Assembly: GCA_024305745.1 (NCBI GenBank)
Contig: JAHRBS010000010.1
Coordinates: 1,061,501-1,125,500, forward strand
Source: Polyporus tsugae
Lineage: Eukaryota; Basidiomycota; Agaricomycetes; Polyporales; Polyporaceae
Direction: 5' to 3'
Length of the DNA: 64,000 nt
The notes under the pieces were generated by a model. It had not been told where the DNA came from and made no database searches. It was given only the letters and a program-made list of their open reading frames with translations. Position numbers and translations under genes: made by a program. The number at the start of each line of letters is the position of its first letter. Position 1 is the stretch's first letter. Shown piece after piece: positions 52,768 through 64,000 of this stretch.

Positions 52768-54156
52768 TGTTTTAGTCGACTTGGACAAGCCCTTTCGTTG
52801 TTTCCCTGTTTCGAGTTATGCCGCCTAGTCTCTTTTCTTCTCCACCACACATAGAGGACGGTCTCTGTCTCAATATAGCATATTGTAGCATATATTTAAC
52901 ACTCGCCGTGGCCTTCCCCAGCATCGCAGTACCCGCTCCGCTTGTAAATCCTGTAGCATATAGTTGTAGATGCGCTTCATTCTTCTGTCTGTATCTATAG
53001 TCTCCTCGATACCATCATGTCCCATGCATTCATGTCGTCTCCACTGAAATATATCCATAGACACTTCTCGCATGTCCCACTATCGTACCTCCTGCCAACA
53101 CGCACACTCGATCATAACACAGCCCACTGCCAGACAGAGAAGAATGTCATCCTCGATCTAGCAGAAGCCGCCATCTGACCTCAACTGCGAGGCTCTTGAA
53201 ATCACCCACTATAGTCCTGAGTGCTGATCGTCGGCCCTCCGGTCCACATGCTGCCAATCAGCCCATTGGGCTTGGTGGCAGCCCCGCTCAGTCGAGGTGA
53301 GAGGAGTGGCTGTCATCATCCTCCCCCGATCGACTTCGTCCGCATCGCTTCCTCCGAGTAAAACAAGGCAATCTGGAGGTATCGCGACGTCACTGCGTGA
53401 TCTGGAACAGGAGGCCCGTCTAAAATACAAGGCCCTCTAGGGCCTGTCGTGGATGTTGCTATCGAGGCAGACGACCAGGGTGTGTTCGCCTGTGGGCCTG
53501 TTGCGAGAAGATTGAGGGCTGTCGTAGCATGTGTCTCTGGTTGACAGTTCGACGGACAGCCTGAGGGCAGATGGGGGTGGTAGAGGTGTCGACGATGATA
53601 GCCTCTACACAGAAAGTCAAGGTGGTTGGGGCTTAACGATCCCGTCCATAGCCAACTACGACTGAAATGATTTGTTCACGCTTCAGAAGCCGCCTCCGTA
53701 GCACTAAGATCATGTCACCCACCATCGTAGTTTGCAGACCCGTCAACAGTCCCTGATATCCTATCACCCAACTACGCTGGAATCCGTTGCTTGAGACATG
53801 CCATGGCGGGCCCTTGTCCCAACTGCGTTGTAGAGCAGCCGAACAGCCACAGCCATGAAGGTGACCGAGAACAACGCCAGAGACAGCGGTCACTGGGCGG
53901 ACTTGAAGCGGGAGAGCAGGCAGCGGCGAGAACTCGAGGTGTGAGCTCACGAGCCAGCAGGACAGAAAAGGACATAGAGCCCATGACAAGTGGCGTGAGT
54001 GTGGTGGAGTTATCGCAACGTCAAAAACGCAAATATAGATCGCCACCAACTAATAGGCAACAACATGGCATTGAATGTTGCACGACTCGGAACAACAGAA
54101 TATTCGTACACGGCTTTCTTACGGCGTCCGTGGTCCCCAACGCGCATCAAAACGCT
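52768..54156. other. Intergenic between convergent zinc-cluster TF and ALDH genes
   Basis: No coding signal is convincing in these 1.4 kb. AT-richer DNA around 52840-52990 probably carries the 3' UTR of the transcription factor. The frame 53633-54049 (-) is hydrophobic in places but has no recognisable topology. Confidence 0.5.
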
Positions 54157-57100
54157 TCACAGCGGCCATTCGAGCTTCTCGCCATAGTTCCAATGAATTG
54201 CCTTGACCGAGGTGTATTCTTCGAGAGCGTAGCTGCCCAGCTCCCGACCTGATGCGTGGACAACCATTAGCGCTCGTTCCTGCCCCTGTGAGATAATCCC
54301 GCTACCCAACAGCGGCGTAGCTTATATGCGTTATCGGGGCACGCGACTCACCGATTCCGCTTTGCTTCTTGCCACCAAATGGCACGTTGTTGTTGAGGAG
54401 GTTGTACTGGTTCACCCATACCTGCAGAGCAACGACAGAGCATTAAGTGGATCGATTTCTCGACAAATAGACGACGTCGATACTCACTGTCCCCGCTTCA
54501 AGGGCCTGAGATACGCGCATGCACTGGCCTGCATCGTCTAGAAGTATGAAAGAGGGATCAGGCTGACCGTCCGAATCCACCGGGATCGGAAAAAGGGGAA
54601 CCAAGCACAATATCGAATTCCTCGCTTAATCCTGCCCCGGGATCCATCGGCCCAAGGCCGCCTTGAAATTTAATTATTGATGTTACTTTGTCCCCGTGTG
54701 CTTACGGTTCACATCTTACGGATAGGCGGAGTGAAACGGAGGAAAGCAACCGTGGCCCGAGTCGCGGCACAGGTGCCGCGGTGGGGCGCCCCGAAATCAT
54801 GGAACTCCCATATCTGCGCCATAACACGACAGCGTAAGACGGTGACTGTGACGCACTGGAATGAAGCCCGGCGCCGAGGCCATAGCTAGTATCGTTGGCG
54901 AGCCTGATGGCCTCCTCCTCGGTGGTGAATTTCGCGACGGCCAGGACGGGTCCAAAGATCTCGTCCCTGACCTATGTCCAAGATACCCATCGTTGTGAGG
55001 GGAAAAGTCAGAGGAGGACAAATAGCAGAGCTGTTTGGGACTTACGATTTTCATATCTGGTTTCACGTCAACGAAGACTAGGCCAACCAGGATGAGCACA
55101 ACGGCGCACAAAAGAAGGTCCGCGGCACTCGGGCTTACTGGTGGGATCGACGAAGTAACCCTTCTCGGGACGTTTCTCTCCCCCAAGGACGCACTTCGCT
55201 CCGGCTTGCTTGCCCGCTTCGATGTAAGAGAATATTTTGTCGTACTGCATCTTTGACACCTGAATATTGACGAAAAGAACATTAGCGGAGACTCAAAGCA
55301 TGATTGTCACGTCGATACGGGCCAGACATAGATGAACGACTATGAGCCGACTTGGAGAATCCAGGAAAGGCATTCTGAGATGGTGGTCCCCATACTTCGC
55401 CACTGCTTTCCCCCAGAGACTCGTCCCACAAAACAGGATGTCGCTAGTCTACCCATAGTTGGGCCAAAGGACGATAAACTTTACTTTCGATAGCGGCGAC
55501 GATTGGCAACGTGCTAACTGTCTTAGAAAGTAACGAGATAGAGCAGACAACTCACCACAGGACCTGCGCCGCTGAGCTCATCGAAACCGTTACCGACTTT
55601 CAGCTGCTTGAACTTCTGGATCACGGTCTGAAAAAGTCCAGGCACGAATATAATCAGTACTCCGTGCGCGGATTAGGAATGCAGATATGCATACCTCGAT
55701 GAACTTGTCGTAAATAGTGTCTTGCACAAAGAGGCGGGAGCCAGCCGTGCAATCCTGGCCCGTGTTGAAGAGGATGCCGAGCCCGACATAGTTGGCAGCT
55801 TAATAACCGCAACAGATCAGTCTCACATTCACCTCACTAACACCTAACCGCACAAAGCATGTCCACCATACTGACGCACGCGTTGGGGCAGAACGGGGAG
55901 GCACGCACCTTGATCCAAGTCCGCGGACTCGAAGACGATCTGCGGGGACTTTCCGCCCAGCTCCAAGCTGACCTATCCCAGTGGAAGGCGACAGTGAGCA
56001 CCCGAACCAGAGATGCCCCCCCCCCCTCGGGCGTTAGCGAGGCATACCTTCTTGAGGTTGCTCTTAGCCGCAGCCTCCATGATCTTGCGCCCGGTCACCG
56101 TACTTCCGGTAAACGCCACCTTGTCAACATCCTTGTGGGCTGAGAGCGCGGCGCCGCCGACGGAGCCGAGAGAAGGGACGGTGTTGACGACGCCAGGAGG
56201 AAATCTAGCGCGAGGGTCGCGATCGGGAGAGGGACGGTAAGAGCCGGCACGCAGTGCAGAGTGAAGCAGAACCATACCCGGCTTCGACGATGAGCTCCGA
56301 GAGTTTCTGGGGGAGGGGAGGGGGTCAGAAGCGGGGGGGAGGAATCAGAAGCGGGTCAGTACAGGGGTATATGTAGGACAAGGAGAATGTGGACCGGGGC
56401 GCGGATCCGGATAGGAGATGTCGGGACGCTCTCCAGAGTATATCTAGCTATGGGGGTTGAGAAGAGTGCTGTGACCGTCTTCTGTAGGTGGAGAAGCAAA
56501 CGTAAAATACGAGGACAAGGACACCGCACAGGCCGCCATCGGCCGTTTAAGGGGAGTTGTTTATAGACGACGGAGAAGACTCGGGAGACGTGCAAATGAA
56601 TAGCGAAGACGCAGAACGCAGAATACTCGCAAACTACCGCGCGCTGATCGGGACCATGCCCCTGCAAGGTTCTAAGTCGCCTTCTAAGGCTGCCTGGAAA
56701 GGCAAACGGACCGACGTTCCTTTCTACCGGAGGACACGGTCTTTGTGGAACGTAACAGACAAGGAACAGGAACCCATCACCGCATGGCGGAAGATCGCGT
56801 TCCAAGGAACCATCTCGGCGTCGACGAACCGGTGCAAGTCCCAGCCTCGTTCGTGACGAGGTCCTCGCCCTTCGCGTCACCGTCATAAGCGCGATTCAAG
56901 GGAATATGTCTTCTCCCGGTGACGAAACATCGTGCACAAAAAGAAATGGAACATGAGTGAGAAAGTGAACGCACCAAAGCTGTCAACGGCGTAATCTCCG
57001 AGGGCTTCATGACAATCGTACAACCACAGGCAAGAGCCGGTGCAACCTTCCAAGACCTGGCAAGAAGATGATGAGTGTTTCTCGTGGCCTAGCGTTACTT

Positions 57101-58255
57101 GTTTCACTTACCACATATTGATAGGATAGTTCCATGGAATACTAGTGACGCAGATCGCCGTCAACGTAAGTCAAGACGAAGCAGAAGCCCTGGACTAGAT
57201 AGGCACTCACATTTGACCACAGACGCCAATGGGATCATGTCTGGTGAAGGCGAACTTGGTCTTGTTGTCGACTTCGATGGACTATTCCGGGAGACAAGTC
57301 GGGCTTTAGCACATAGTTCTTCACAACGGACCGATCAAAGATACAAATACTCCTCGGTCAATCTGGTCAGGTGTGCTACGAGACGCACGACAAGCGTCCA
57401 TATGTACAGACGAGAAGCCTGTGGGCGCCAACGGCGACTGTATACCTATAAAGCGAATAACAAACTCACCTGTCCGAGGATCTTGTCTGCCCAGCCAGCG
57501 TAGTAGCGGAGGCACTGGACGCTATCGACGATGTCGGAGTCGCTGCGCGATGCATCGTTCTCAGTACGACGCCACAAGCGGTTCCGAAATGTACGGCCAC
57601 CGTGACATACCGAGCAATTTTGACCGGCTTGCCGTTATTTAGACTCTCGAGCTCCGCGAGCTCCTGTGCGTCGCGTTCGATGAGATCGGCCAGCTTGTTG
57701 ATCAGCCGGGACCGCTCGAAGCCTGTGACGTTCTTGCCCCAGGAGGTCTTGAATGCCTGGCGAGCGGCAGCAACCGCGACGTCGATGTCCTTCTCGGATC
57801 CTGTAGGACGGCGCAAGAAGAGAGATATTGAGTCGGAATTCGCCGCCAGAACGATTCTCCTGGCCTGCAGCCTGCCACCTGCACGGGGTGACGGCCATCG
57901 ACCATCCAAGAACGGGGATCGGACGATCGAGGCGGGGAAGGTGGCCTCCAGAGCGGCGACACAGCTCACCACATACCTGCAACTACAGAGCAGATCACCT
58001 CTTCCGTTGCCGGATTGATACACCTGCAGACACACAACGATCGTGCTTAGCAAGAGGAAAACGCATATATGCAGCCCGTTGATCTCGGAGACAATGTCCA
58101 CAGACCCACAGGGGTTGCTGCCGGGAGGGCGGTACTCACTGGATAGTTTCTTTCGAGTCGACGGAAGGCACAAACTCGTTGTTAATGAAGAGCCCCGTCG
58201 GGACGGAAAACTCCTTGGCCGCGGCGGGGATGGCGATCGTCACTCGGTTGGCCAT
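54157..58255 (-). CDS. NAD(P)-dependent aldehyde dehydrogenase
   Basis: I could follow 18 exons on the minus strand from the ATG at 58255 to the stop at 54157, giving roughly 500 residues, the usual ALDH length. Landmarks in order are [96 protein letters not shown], the nucleotide-binding [21 protein letters not shown] with the catalytic Glu, [16 protein letters not shown] with the catalytic Cys, [46 protein letters not shown] and [15 protein letters not shown]. All catalytic residues are intact, so it should be functional although the exons are scattered over 4.1 kb. The closest families are fungal acetaldehyde/broad-specificity ALDHs (AldA type). No targeting signal is obvious, so cytosolic. 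Intron 7 (56307-56974) is 668 nt. Confidence 0.9.
56307..56974 (-). other. Unusually long intron 7 of the ALDH gene
   Basis: Donor GTGCGT after SEITPLTAL and acceptor CCCCAG before [10 protein letters not shown] are both canonical, and the family sequence is continuous across the junction. At 668 nt it is about ten times the usual size here. It contains a plus-strand frame (56557-56856) and a minus-strand frame (56356-56886), neither with a recognisable domain. Confidence 0.75.
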
Positions 58256-58692
58256 GGTGTGCTGGTGGCGAGTGAAGATATTGGAGGGTGAGAGAGTGTG
58301 GTCAGAAGTCCCCCAAGGCCGCTTTGTGAGGGTCGGGTGGCTGAACCTTGTCGATAAGCTTATGGAGGACCATGGGAAGGACAGATACTGGCGAGCGAGC
58401 ATCGAATCCAAGTGACCATAACTTCAGGACGAGCATCATTCATAGAGATAAGATAAGGGGAGGACCTGGATGATATCAGGGAGCTCCACCTCTCTCGGTT
58501 AGCATTGGCATGGACCCTTAGCACCTTGTACATTGTGGAGCCAATACATAGTACATAACCATAGGCCCCCCGTCTTGGGCGTGGTGTACTTCTCCCTGAC
58601 CCCCGCAGCGAAGATCGTGGACTATTCCCGTAAGCTGCTCCCCCTCCAACAAGCATCCGGCTGCTCGACATGTTCTCCACCGTCACTTCGCG
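58256..58692. promoter_or_regulatory. Divergent promoter between ALDH and the Ser/Pro-rich gene
   Basis: The start codons at 58255 (-) and 58693 (+) diverge across 437 bases, which must hold both promoters. No clear TATA box is visible. Confidence 0.45.
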
Positions 58693-60966
58693 ATGAAGAA
58701 CACTCACAGTCGACCGCAGTCTTCAGACGGGTAAGCAGTTATATTCCACTCTGTATGTTCGCCTTCGATTCAGACCTGCTTCACATACAGTGCGTATTCC
58801 CGGGCGTGGAACACAAAATCTCCCCCGCCCGGGTTCATTGATCCCGAAGACGGTAAACCCGTTCATTTTACGACTCCTGCCGATGCAGGCAGAGACACGG
58901 GTGCGTATGGGACGACCGCTTTCGTCTTCACTTCATCTCGCACACTTCGCGTCCTTCAGGACCAAGAGAAAGAAGACGACCATCTCCAGTGCCATCCCAA
59001 TGCATCCATATTCTCCGTCCCTTCCACTCCTCCTACGTCATCGGCGATATCCTTGCCCGATACTTCTGTTGCACAGTACACGAAGGCACACCGCCCATCA
59101 CTCACTCTCTCTCAGCTCGACAAGCACTCAGAGGGTGCTATGAACGCTCGTTCCCTTCTTGGCTACAAGATGCAGGCTGCTGGTTTCGTGAACGCATAAC
59201 CGCGCTTCGCGACGCGATGTGGGCTTCCCAGGCGCCCCATCGACGTCCGCTCATTCACAGCGCACCTTGGCAAGTACGGTTACAGCCACGCCGACGCCTC
59301 GCAATCCACCGGAATTCCCGCCCATCCTCTTCGTCAAACCGGCGCATCTCACAACTACACCGATGTGGGAATACCAGAAGAACGAGATGGATTCGTCCCT
59401 TGCTACGACCGATGCCGGGAGGATCGGACTGAGTTCCGTGACGAACAGTAGTGTGGGGTCGAGTGAGTACGCACCTAGACCTCTCGTTTTCGGTGCTTCT
59501 TCATCGTCTTTCATGTCCGAACGCCTTCCTCACCAACCTTTCTCATCATCGCCAAGTCTTCCAGGCTCCGACTCGTCCGACCCATTCTCCCCTGCGTCGT
59601 CCTCGACACAGCTTTCGAGTTCGTCCTATGCATTCCAAACGGACCAGGCCAATGAACATGCTACGCGATCCCGTCCTTCCGGATCAGGATCTCGCTCTGG
59701 GAAAGGGAATGCTGGGGAATGGCGCGCGGACCCTGGCGAGTATCCGTTGCCCACTCCACGCGCCTCCCCTCGATCGCACCGTTCTGCAGGGACTCATGGT
59801 TCTCGTGGATCCAGTACGATGGCTTCTCCTACGATCGGGGGCGCTATTCCCCCCATCGCTCATCCTTCCTCATGTAGTTCCTCGGCATCCTCTTCCGTTC
59901 CTGAGACGCCTTGCGGCTCCAGTGCCGTTTCCTCTTCTGATTCCTCCACTGTCTTTTCGTCCTCTTCATCCTCTCGACCCCCAAATGCAGAATCTTACAC
60001 AGACCCTTCCCCTCGACGTCGGCGGCGTTCTTCAGAAGAGAAGCGCGCGAAAGCCAAGGCGAAGGATAAGACTGTTGTTGCTGCAGAGGAGACGTCGTCT
60101 TTCTCAACCGCGAAGCGACTGGGCTACCAACGCCCGTATAGCTTCACGGAATTGTGCGGCCCGTCTTCGTTCGTCTGGATGTCCAAGTCCGAGATGTTTG
60201 CGCCTCCGGCGCCGATTGCACGATCCCCGAACATTTCTACCATTGCGCCTTCCTCATCTCGTCCGCCTGGCACGGTCGCTGAAGCGGGCGAGCCGCCCCC
60301 ACGGCCAACGCCCCGTCGTCATCGACGCACAAAGGCTTATGGGGGTACTCCGGCCACAGAAGGCCGAGTCCATCGTATCGCGAGCGCGCCGTTGCGTCTA
60401 CCCACGATATCATCGGAGCCGGGTTCGGGTTCGGAGAGGGACAGCGAGAAGGTGCGAAAGCCGAAGAGAGCGACGGCGGCGAAGGGCGGCGATCATTCCC
60501 CCACGCCCGCGCCGATCGACAAGGATCCCAAAGGCGCTTTCCTGCCCGCCGTCGACATTGCAGGCGTCAAATCATGCGACGGCTCGACTGGTCCGTATGC
60601 CTTCGTGTGATGCGTTATGCATATGTTGAGAGACTGACTGACGGCAATGTTGACAGTGAAAAAACGTGGTAGGGACACCCGGGGCAAAACACTTGGCGCG
60701 TCGGAGAGCATGGAGGATCGAGCTGCCAGCGGACTGGCATGGTCGCAAGCGGAGATGGACGAGGAGAAGACAGGGGTGCTGGAGATGCTCGCACAGCTTG
60801 CGCGCAAAGAGAGTAACAAGTTTGAGGATGCGCGCGACATTGGGCCACGGAAAGGTCAGCGTTTATACAATGCATCAATTGACTAGCAGAAACGTATCAA
60901 CCACACGCTCCCCGGCAAGACGATTCAGGACTCCGAGCCCATCACGGTCGATCACCATTCTTTTGA
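58693..60966 (+). CDS. Large Ser/Pro-rich disordered protein of unknown function
   Basis: Five exons (58693-58730, 58791-59182, 59232-60590, 60657-60854, 60887-60966) keep frame and give about 688 residues. I recognise no domain. The start MKNTHSRPQSSDG is joined by a 60-nt intron to AYSRAWNTKSPPPGFIDPED. The middle is Ser/Pro-rich, with a basic cluster (SPRRRRRSSEEKRAKAKAKD). A more conserved-looking block is RLGYQRPYSFTELCGPSSFV. The C-terminal exon has a charged helix (GVLEMLAQLARKESNKFEDA). Composition suggests a phosphorylated nuclear or signalling protein, but that is only inference. The last exon could use either of two adjacent AG acceptors (TAG or CAG, three bases apart) with the same stop. 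Confidence 0.65.
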
Positions 60967-63505
60967 AGTGGTCTGGTTGTTGAAGTTCTTGCGATGTTGA
61001 AGATCACTCGTCTCCGACGTCTGCGTTCCTTGGACGCCTCCCTTCTTGCACAACGGAGCCTCTCGGATATCCTGCAAGTCCACGGTGTCTTCGACCACAC
61101 TCTGCAGAAGCTGCATTTGTACCGAACGCAAAATGGCCCTGTGTATATCCCTCCATCGCTGTATAACGACATGGTTTCCCATCGAAAGCATTTAGGCGAT
61201 CCGCAACATTGCACGACTCGAGGTTCTCATCATGAAATACCATCTCTCCGCTGCCGCATATGTAGCTCGCATCGGACCTATCCCTCGCATCTTCTACGGT
61301 CCTTTTCCCTCGCATTCGCCGTCTCGATGTTCGGCGTACCACTACCCTATCCTCACATCCTCTTCTACGCCTCGCGACCTCCACCGATCATCAGCTCGTC
61401 GTCTAACCTTGCAATATTTTTCTATTCCCGCAATCCATCCGCCACACCACTCGCATGGGCATCTGTATATTAACGTGGAGACATCAGTAAGTCCATCATC
61501 TGCTCCCTTCCTCGCCTCCACTACTCGTATGCCGCGTCTGTCCCGTCATTTCGCTATCGCCTGCCATCGCTCATCTCCACACCCCCTCTCCATCCTTCGG
61601 ATCGGTGCGCGTGCATTCGTGTGGCGGGATCCACAGACGCTAACGTCTTAGCGATGCGCCTACGAGTTTATCGTCCCCTTCCCCCTCCCTGACAGTCCAG
61701 ACACTCGCTGTCGCTCTCATGATTCCCAGTTTTCGCGCGGACGATTCCAATAAGTCGCGTCGCTGCGCTTTCAAGTTGTCTACTCCACATGTTGATATCC
61801 CTGTTCTGAGCGTAAAATAGAGCGGCTACTGGCATTCTAGATACACGTTGTATTATTATGCTGTGACACATACACGACGTACACGCACTGTATTATCGAA
61901 CACACACTGGTACCTAGCTATCCTAGCGAATAGAATCCTTTACGAAAGGGAAACCGGGGTTCCCCTGGAACGCGAACGCCCCCCGGAAACTCGAGGATCA
62001 GGCTTTCACGGCGGAGACCGCGCTGGAGAGATGTTTCCAGGAAAGCGAAGGCGCTTTCTTGTTTTTGGGCCTCAGAAAGCGCTTGGACAGGTATCAGAGC
62101 GTGAGCGTGGTATTCGAGCGGCCGAGGAGGACCATGGTATGAACCGCTGAAGCTTGTCCATTAGGGTCCATGTGAAGGCGGCGCCAAGAGGTACCTTGCG
62201 CTGGCGCTGCGGGGGGAGCCTGTCGTCCCTTCCCCTCCAAAGTCGAGCCATACAATTAGGGACCTGCATCGGTCTTTCCGCCATGCATGTGGATGCCTAC
62301 GGCGTATCCGTTCAGTGTCGAGGGCTTGACAGGCTGAGAAGGCCATCTCAAGCCCGAGATCTGAGAGGTTAGCGGTAAATGCAATTTTCAGCATGTTCGC
62401 TTCCACGGGGGCTCGGTGAGCCGATAGAAGAAGTCTTCCCTGCAAGCGGTAATGTCCATGGGTTCGCGTACTAACGGGCAGACATTGGTTCCTCTTCACC
62501 ATGAGATGCATGGTGCCCGTACCCAGTTCAGGGGGTCACACGGTACGCTGCACGCCTGCAGGACAGCAGGAGGTTATCAGACCTAGGCTTCGATGTGCGC
62601 CCTATCTCGGAAGGATTTTAGTTCCACAAAAATGCTCGACGCGTCTTAACACGGCAGATTCCTTACATGCTATAAGTGTGAGTGGAAATATTCTTGGGGA
62701 GATTCCACGCCCATTGCGCTTGCAGGCAAGGATTGGGTGCTACGACTGCGCTCTACATGCATACTCATGATCAGTGTCTGTACTTATTCACGAAACTCGG
62801 ACGAGTGCTACTCACTGTGTTCCGTCTCTGATGTCATTTCCACTGCGGTCCTCCAACGGCCAGTCCTCTAAAATTGATTTCGCAGTGGCCGCGGGAGGGA
62901 CGAGAACTACTACTGACGGATCAATGTGGGGACATTCTCCCTGCGATCGGCTGCCGTCTGGTGTGACAGCAGCGAGCGATGGAGTTATCGCATGTCTTGT
63001 TGCGAATGGAACGAAACTTTTCGCCGGATGTGCAATCCACAGATGCAAGGAGGCTTCCACCGCCTTCAAGTTGGTGATTGATCTCGAGGTCGTGCTTTCT
63101 TTATGTAGGTTTGTGCTGACAAGTCAAGACAAGTGGAACGTATTCGATTGATGTCGTTCAATCCTTGTAAGAGCACACATATTAGGATGGGTGGAAGGGG
63201 AGCTCTTTTAAATGCCAAAAGGATGACGAACCTGTCCTCATCCGTGAGTGGCCATAAGACTCGACGTCTGCAGGCGACTTGAACATACTGACGCAAGTCA
63301 CACATGACTTGCAAGGAGACCGGCCGCAGAGTTGGGGTGCAAGATTTAATTACTGACAACGACGTAGGATCTTCGAAAATCTGTGTTTCAGGTGCTTTCA
63401 ATGTCTCAAGCCACGGGCGCTTCAATCGCGACGCGTCAGCTTCAGTCTACACGCTCGGCGCTTGCGCACTTCTTGCACTTACGCCTCGCCTCCTCCTTCT
63501 CCGCC
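60967..63505. other. Intergenic, nothing convincingly coding
   Basis: I see no supported gene in these 2.5 kb. The frame 62812-63069 (-) reads somewhat protein-like but has no recognisable motif or partner exons. The start presumably includes the 3' UTR of the upstream gene, and the end the promoter of the proteasome gene. Confidence 0.45.
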
Positions 63506-64000
63506 ATGGTATGCTCAATGCCCAAGTCTATGAACGACGCGCTGACGCGATATCCCAGTTCAGAAACACTTACGACTCCGATAACACTGTCTTTTCGCCT
63601 CAGGGCCGCCTCCACCAGGTCGAGTATGCTCTGGAGGCCGTGAAGCAGGGATCGGCCGCGGTGGGTTTGCGATCCAAGACGCATGCGATCCTTCTGGCAC
63701 TCAAGGTGCGTACAAATCATATTATGCAACGTGAAAGTGTGCTCACATATGTATGGATGTGTATTAGCGTTCGTTCGGCGAGCTCGCATCTTACCAGCAG
63801 AAGATGTACCGAATAGATGACCATGTCGGCATTGCGATCGCTGGTCTGACCTCCGACGCGCGTGTATTGAGGTATGTTCCAAATCATTGCGCTGTCTTAA
63901 ACTATCTCCAACACTTCTTCCCCCAGTAACTTCATGAGACAACAAGCTATGTCGTCCCGCATGCTCTTCAACCGCCCCGCACCCGTGAACCGACTCGTTG
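63506..64000 (+). CDS. PRE5: 20S proteasome subunit alpha6 (Pre5/PSMA1), N-terminal part
   Basis: The first coding exon (63506-63508) is the ATG alone, followed by a 50-nt intron starting GTATGC and ending CCCAG. Exons 63559-63705, 63767-63871 and 63927-64000 follow, and the gene runs off the window. The product reads [21 protein letters not shown] with [20 protein letters not shown], then [33 protein letters not shown] and [10 protein letters not shown]. This matches PSMA1/Pre5: the FRN start is diagnostic, as is NFMRQ...RPxPVxRLV. No other upstream ATG gives the family N-terminus. Confidence 0.92.

Noticed and set aside
53633..54049. Hydrophobic 138-codon minus-strand frame
   Set aside because: Considered as a membrane protein, but the hydrophobic stretches are irregular and there are no consistent splice sites.
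54157..58255. ALDH gene as a pseudogene because no long frame is present
   Set aside because: Exon-by-exon reading recovers all conserved blocks with GT-AG borders and the catalytic residues, so the gene is intact but intron-rich.
62812..63069. 85-codon minus-strand frame with protein-like composition
   Set aside because: No recognisable motif, no partner exon and a plus-strand frame of equal quality over the same DNA.
1..64000. Biosynthetic cluster, transposon with RT/transposase domains, CRISPR array or defence island
   Set aside because: No polyketide, peptide or terpene synthase, RT, integrase or transposase motif and no regular repeat array was seen; the gene content is eukaryotic housekeeping.

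Overview
The window looks like nuclear chromosomal DNA of a filamentous basidiomycete, most likely an Agaricomycete. The basis is very intron-rich genes (up to 18 exons) with introns mostly 50-70 nt long, CTNAC-like branch sites, strong C/G preference at third codon positions, and several families in a form typical of mushrooms and wood-decay fungi (two-DEP RGS protein, Rds1/ferritin-like secreted protein, S10 carboxypeptidase, MAPR-type cytochrome b5 protein). The order cannot be fixed from the sequence alone. Exon coordinates below come from reading splice sites by eye and checking that phases add up; expect errors of a base or two, and more where stated.

Layout. 1-1223 (-): partial conserved protein of unknown function. 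3.9-6.0 kb (+): DEP-RGS regulator of G-protein signalling. 7.1-8.6 kb (+): MAPR/cytochrome b5-like protein. 8.8-9.4 kb (-): small unknown protein. 10.3-15.1 kb (+): nucleoporin Nup120/Nup160. 16.5-17.9 kb (+): tRNA 2-thiolation enzyme Ncs6/Ctu1. 18.6-20.8 kb (-): box C/D snoRNP core Nop58, divergent from a secreted S10 carboxypeptidase (21.1-23.5 kb). 25.2-26.8 kb (+): secreted Rds1-like ferritin-fold protein. 27.5-28.6 kb (+): probable lineage-restricted unknown gene. 28.7 kb (-): tRNA-Ile(AAU). 28.9-30.7 kb (+): elongation factor EAF. 32.4-34.9 kb (-): Rck/Srk-type CAMK kinase. 35.6-36.3 kb (-): small putative mitochondrial protein, divergent from GINS subunit Psf3 (36.6-37.5 kb). 37.6-38.1 kb (-): Pkr1, divergent from TFIIIC subunit Tfc1 (38.3-40.4 kb). 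40.8-41.2 kb (-): ribosomal protein eL29, split into five tiny exons. 41.5 kb (-): a second, identical tRNA-Ile. 41.5-44.7 kb: gene-poor. 44.7-45.9 kb (+): Ssu72 phosphatase. 46.8-48.0 kb (+): 1-Cys peroxiredoxin. 49.2-50.2 kb (+): proteasome alpha2. 51.5-52.8 kb (+): Zn2Cys6 transcription factor. 54.2-58.3 kb (-): 18-exon aldehyde dehydrogenase. 58.7-61.0 kb (+): Ser/Pro-rich unknown protein. 63.5 kb to the end (+): proteasome alpha6 (PSMA1/Pre5), cut by the window edge.

The genes do not form a pathway cluster. Most are housekeeping genes (nuclear pore, snoRNP, replication, Pol II and Pol III transcription, proteasome, ribosome) interspersed with secreted or stress-related genes. Three tight head-to-head pairs (NOP58/S10, mitochondrial protein/PSF3, PKR1/TFC1) probably share promoters. 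I found no transposon with recognisable coding capacity, no biosynthetic cluster, no CRISPR or phage-like system, and nothing that looks like a new multi-gene system. The most unusual signals are in gene architecture: a candidate AT-AC intron, a GC-AG intron, 11- and 12-nt micro-exons, a first coding exon consisting only of the start codon, and a 668-nt intron in the aldehyde dehydrogenase gene.
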